Shown piece by piece: positions 48,070 to 49,430 of a stretch of DNA of 49,430 nt. Below the pieces are notes generated by a model. That model had not been told where the DNA came from and made no database searches. It saw only the letters and a program-made list of their open reading frames with translations. The position numbers and the translations under genes are program-made. How positions within the stretch are numbered: position 1 is the stretch's first letter; each line of letters starts with the position of its first letter. This DNA is from an uncultured Clostridia bacterium (GTDB lineage Bacteria; Bacillota; Clostridia; Christensenellales; Borkfalkiaceae). Location: the NCBI GenBank assembly GCA_947625245.1, contig CANQNO010000011.1, forward strand, positions 1 through 49,430. The letters are read 5' to 3'.

Positions 48070-48996
48070 TTATATTTTAAAATTTGCAATTGCTAAAAAC
48101 ATAATAGACAAAAACATAAAAATTATTGCTATAATCATTGCTATAACAGCAAATCTGATTATTTTTTCACTTCGAATATTATTTTTTCCCATACCTAAGC
48201 ATTGATAAGCTGTCAACCTTAGTCTATCTATGGGTTTCAACTGTTTTATATTGTCAAAATAATGGCTACTCGCTGAATAAAAGGCGCTGTTGTCTTCTTT
48301 TTGACCTAATATTTTTTGTAAAGATACATATCTTTTAAAGCCAATTAATGTTCGCAAGTTATCTTCATTCCCGCCAACTTTGCTGTTTAATTTTGGAATA
48401 CAGTGAATTAGGCTAATAAGCATACTTACTAATAACATAGAAAACGCAATAGCCATACAAACAATGGCAGGAACGGTAAATGTTAAATTTGATAAAAATT
48501 GTAGCGCAAACAAAATTCCGGCAGAAACGGCACTTCCTATAGTCAGTAAGTTTTGAATTTTTGAGTCATTCCAATTGTAAGATCTATATTGTCTATCATT
48601 TATTTGTTCTGTAAAGTTATAAATATCTTCTATCGTTTTGTCATCTATCTTCACATCATCAATTATCAATATTGGTATGGCAATTTTTGATAAGAAAAAC
48701 ATATTAGTATTAACATCATATATTAAAATACCTAAATTACAAAATTTCCTCAAAATTCTATTTAACTTTTTTATTAAAAAAAATTTTTTTATTTTATGCC
48801 CATTACGTCCTTTATTTTTTGCCGATTTTCCCTCAATAAAAAAATCCAAATCACAAAAGACTATACTAATTATATCAGCATATGAATGTTTTGTAAGTTT
48901 AACTATATCATCATATGAATTTATTTTATCTTTATTTTTTTTATATTCACCTATAAAATAATTTACAATTCTTTGTGCGATTTCAGATTTTGTCAT
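48070..48996 (-). CDS. Membrane protein with Pycsar-effector-like two-helix region
   Basis: A 308-residue protein. The N-terminal 110 residues look like a winged-helix or adaptor domain (MTKSEIAQRIVNYFIGEYKK...). Then NWNDSKIQNLLTIGSAVSAGILFALQF starts a pair of membrane helices (about 155-210), a cytosolic loop (FKRYVSLQKILGQKEDNSAFY..., LRLTAYQCLGMGKN) and two final helices (about 280-305). This order resembles PycTM/DUF5706 membrane effectors of cyclic-nucleotide defence, but no cyclase partner is seen. AGAGGA precedes the ATG. It is the first gene of the ALDH-radical SAM operon. Confidence 0.55.
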   Translation of the reverse strand: MTKSEIAQRIVNYFIGEYKKNKDKINSYDDIVKLTKHSYADIISIVFCDLDFFIEGKSAKNKGRNGHKIKKFFLIKKLNRILRKFCNLGILIYDVNTNMFFLSKIAIPILIIDDVKIDDKTIEDIYNFTEQINDRQYRSYNWNDSKIQNLLTIGSAVSAGILFALQFLSNLTFTVPAIVCMAIAFSMLLVSMLISLIHCIPKLNSKVGGNEDNLRTLIGFKRYVSLQKILGQKEDNSAFYSASSHYFDNIKQLKPIDRLRLTAYQCLGMGKNNIRSEKIIRFAVIAMIIAIIFMFLSIMFLAIANFKI

Positions 48997-49022
48997 AAGA
49001 TTATCCTCTTCTATTAAATGTT

Positions 49023-49051
49023 ATTATAACATGAAAGAATCTATATTTCAA
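49023..49051 (-). promoter_or_regulatory. Promoter of the ALDH-radical SAM operon
   Basis: On the minus strand TTGAAA, 17 nt, TATAAT, 27 nt before the ATG at 48996. Confidence 0.75.
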
Positions 49052-49187
49052 CAGAAATCTATTTTTTTAGTGCTCGTTTTAAAAAATTTAAAACTGTACC
49101 CAAAACTTTTATGTATCTGGTTATCACTACAAAAAATTCTTTCAATATTCCGCTTTAAAAAATACAATTGATTATCGGCCACAAAAC

Positions 49188-49222
49188 GCAAAAAACCGAA
49201 AGAAGGACTTTCGGTTTTTTGC
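49188..49222. terminator. Strong bidirectional hairpin near the right end
   Basis: GCAAAAAACCGAAAG and its complement CTTTCGGTTTTTTGC flank AAGGA. It can terminate transcription on either strand and insulates the element's right end. The 49019-49404 region carries no gene. Confidence 0.8.
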
Positions 49223-49251
49223 TTAACATCATCGGCAAATTGGGTTTTATT

Positions 49252-49271
49252 TTGGGGAGTAATTGGGGAGT
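49252..49271 (+). promoter_or_regulatory. Candidate integrase arm sites, right end
   Basis: TTGGGGAGT occurs at 49252-49260 and 49263-49271, 11 bp apart, the counterpart of the pair at 35005-35025 near the left end. Confidence 0.55.
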
Positions 49272-49404
49272 AAAAATTTTTGCTAAAAATGCTTGTCGCA
49301 CCGAAGGCGTAAGCCTTACGTAAAATAGCGGTTTTTATATAATAAATAGGCTATATTTGCTCAAAAACGGCACTTTGGCAAGGCGAATTTTCGGCACGCC
49401 ACTT

Positions 49405-49430
49405 GGTTCAAATCCGGGTGGCGCCTCCAA
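49405..49430 (+). repeat. attR: tRNA-Cys 3'-end fragment
   Basis: Twenty-six bases identical to 34894-34919, with no tRNA body upstream. The repeat continues to the window edge, so its true length is unknown. Confidence 0.9.

Larger units (their letters stand above)
34894..49430. mobile_element. 14.5-kb integrative element in tRNA-Cys
   Basis: It is bounded by the 26-bp tRNA-Cys-derived direct repeats, carries a tyrosine recombinase next to the intact tRNA, and has TTGGGGAGT pairs near both ends. Cargo: MATE-like transporter, sigma-like HTH protein, four-gene unknown operon, HEPN/MNT pair, and an operon with a radical SAM/ATP-grasp-like fusion. No conjugation or phage structural genes are seen, so it is probably a mobilisable island or cargo element. 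Most cargo genes are markedly AT-richer than the host genes. Confidence 0.85.

Noticed and set aside
49371-49404. A second complete tRNA-Cys at the right edge
   Set aside because: Sequence upstream of 49405 does not form the acceptor, D or anticodon arms; only the 3' portion is present.

Overview
The window looks like the replication-origin region of an endospore-forming, Clostridia-like Bacillota chromosome, joined to a mobile island. Spore genes (yyaC, spoIIR, sleB, ypeB), the rpmH-rnpA-yidD-yidC-jag operon, dnaN, rsmG and parA/parB all point that way. The exact lineage cannot be fixed from the sequence alone.

Region 1-8.6 kb (core and housekeeping): lysS and greA, a PLP aminotransferase with an Lrp-type regulator, small unknown genes, GTP-type PEP carboxykinase, and a QueT-like ECF transporter whose last residues are encoded inside a dispersed repeat. 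Region 8.6-22.4 kb (origin): jag, yidC, yidD, rnpA, rpmH and dnaN read leftward; rsmG, ypsA, ftsH, parA and parB read rightward. No dnaA lies between rpmH and dnaN or anywhere else in the window. The best DnaA-box cluster (17.73-17.98 kb) lies between yyaC and ftsH, next to a near-perfect parS, and a weaker cluster lies between dnaN and rsmG. Region 22.4-34.5 kb: a degenerate nitrilase homolog, a secreted M1 peptidase, a CorA transporter behind a leader-peptide attenuator, two COG0523 metal GTPases, a repeat-filled kilobase, the germination/sporulation genes ypeB-sleB-spoIIR, and a divergent XRE/PH-domain pair.

Region 34.6-49.4 kb: tRNA-Val, tRNA-Gly and tRNA-Cys are followed by a 14.5-kb element. 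A 26-bp copy of the tRNA-Cys 3' end recurs at the window's right edge, and a short tyrosine recombinase lies next to the intact tRNA. The cargo is AT-rich and unlike the host genes: a MATE-like transporter, a sigma-like HTH protein, a four-gene unknown operon (membrane protein, unknown protein, methyltransferase, alpha/beta hydrolase), a HEPN/MNT toxin-antitoxin pair, and a second operon (membrane effector-like protein, AstD-like aldehyde dehydrogenase, radical SAM/ATP-grasp-like fusion, methyltransferase).

The two signals I consider most novel are these. (1) The corA leader encodes a 14-residue acidic/proline peptide (MEDPNHSKTENSED) whose stop codon overlaps one arm of an antiterminator that competes with an intrinsic terminator; this is the architecture expected of a Mg2+-sensing ribosome-destabilisation attenuator. 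(2) The tRNA-Cys island carries an uncharacterised radical SAM/ATP-grasp-like operon. Other notable points are leaderless-looking genes with identical promoter-to-ATG geometry, a terminator hairpin between a consensus promoter and greA, and a C33 tRNA-Val.
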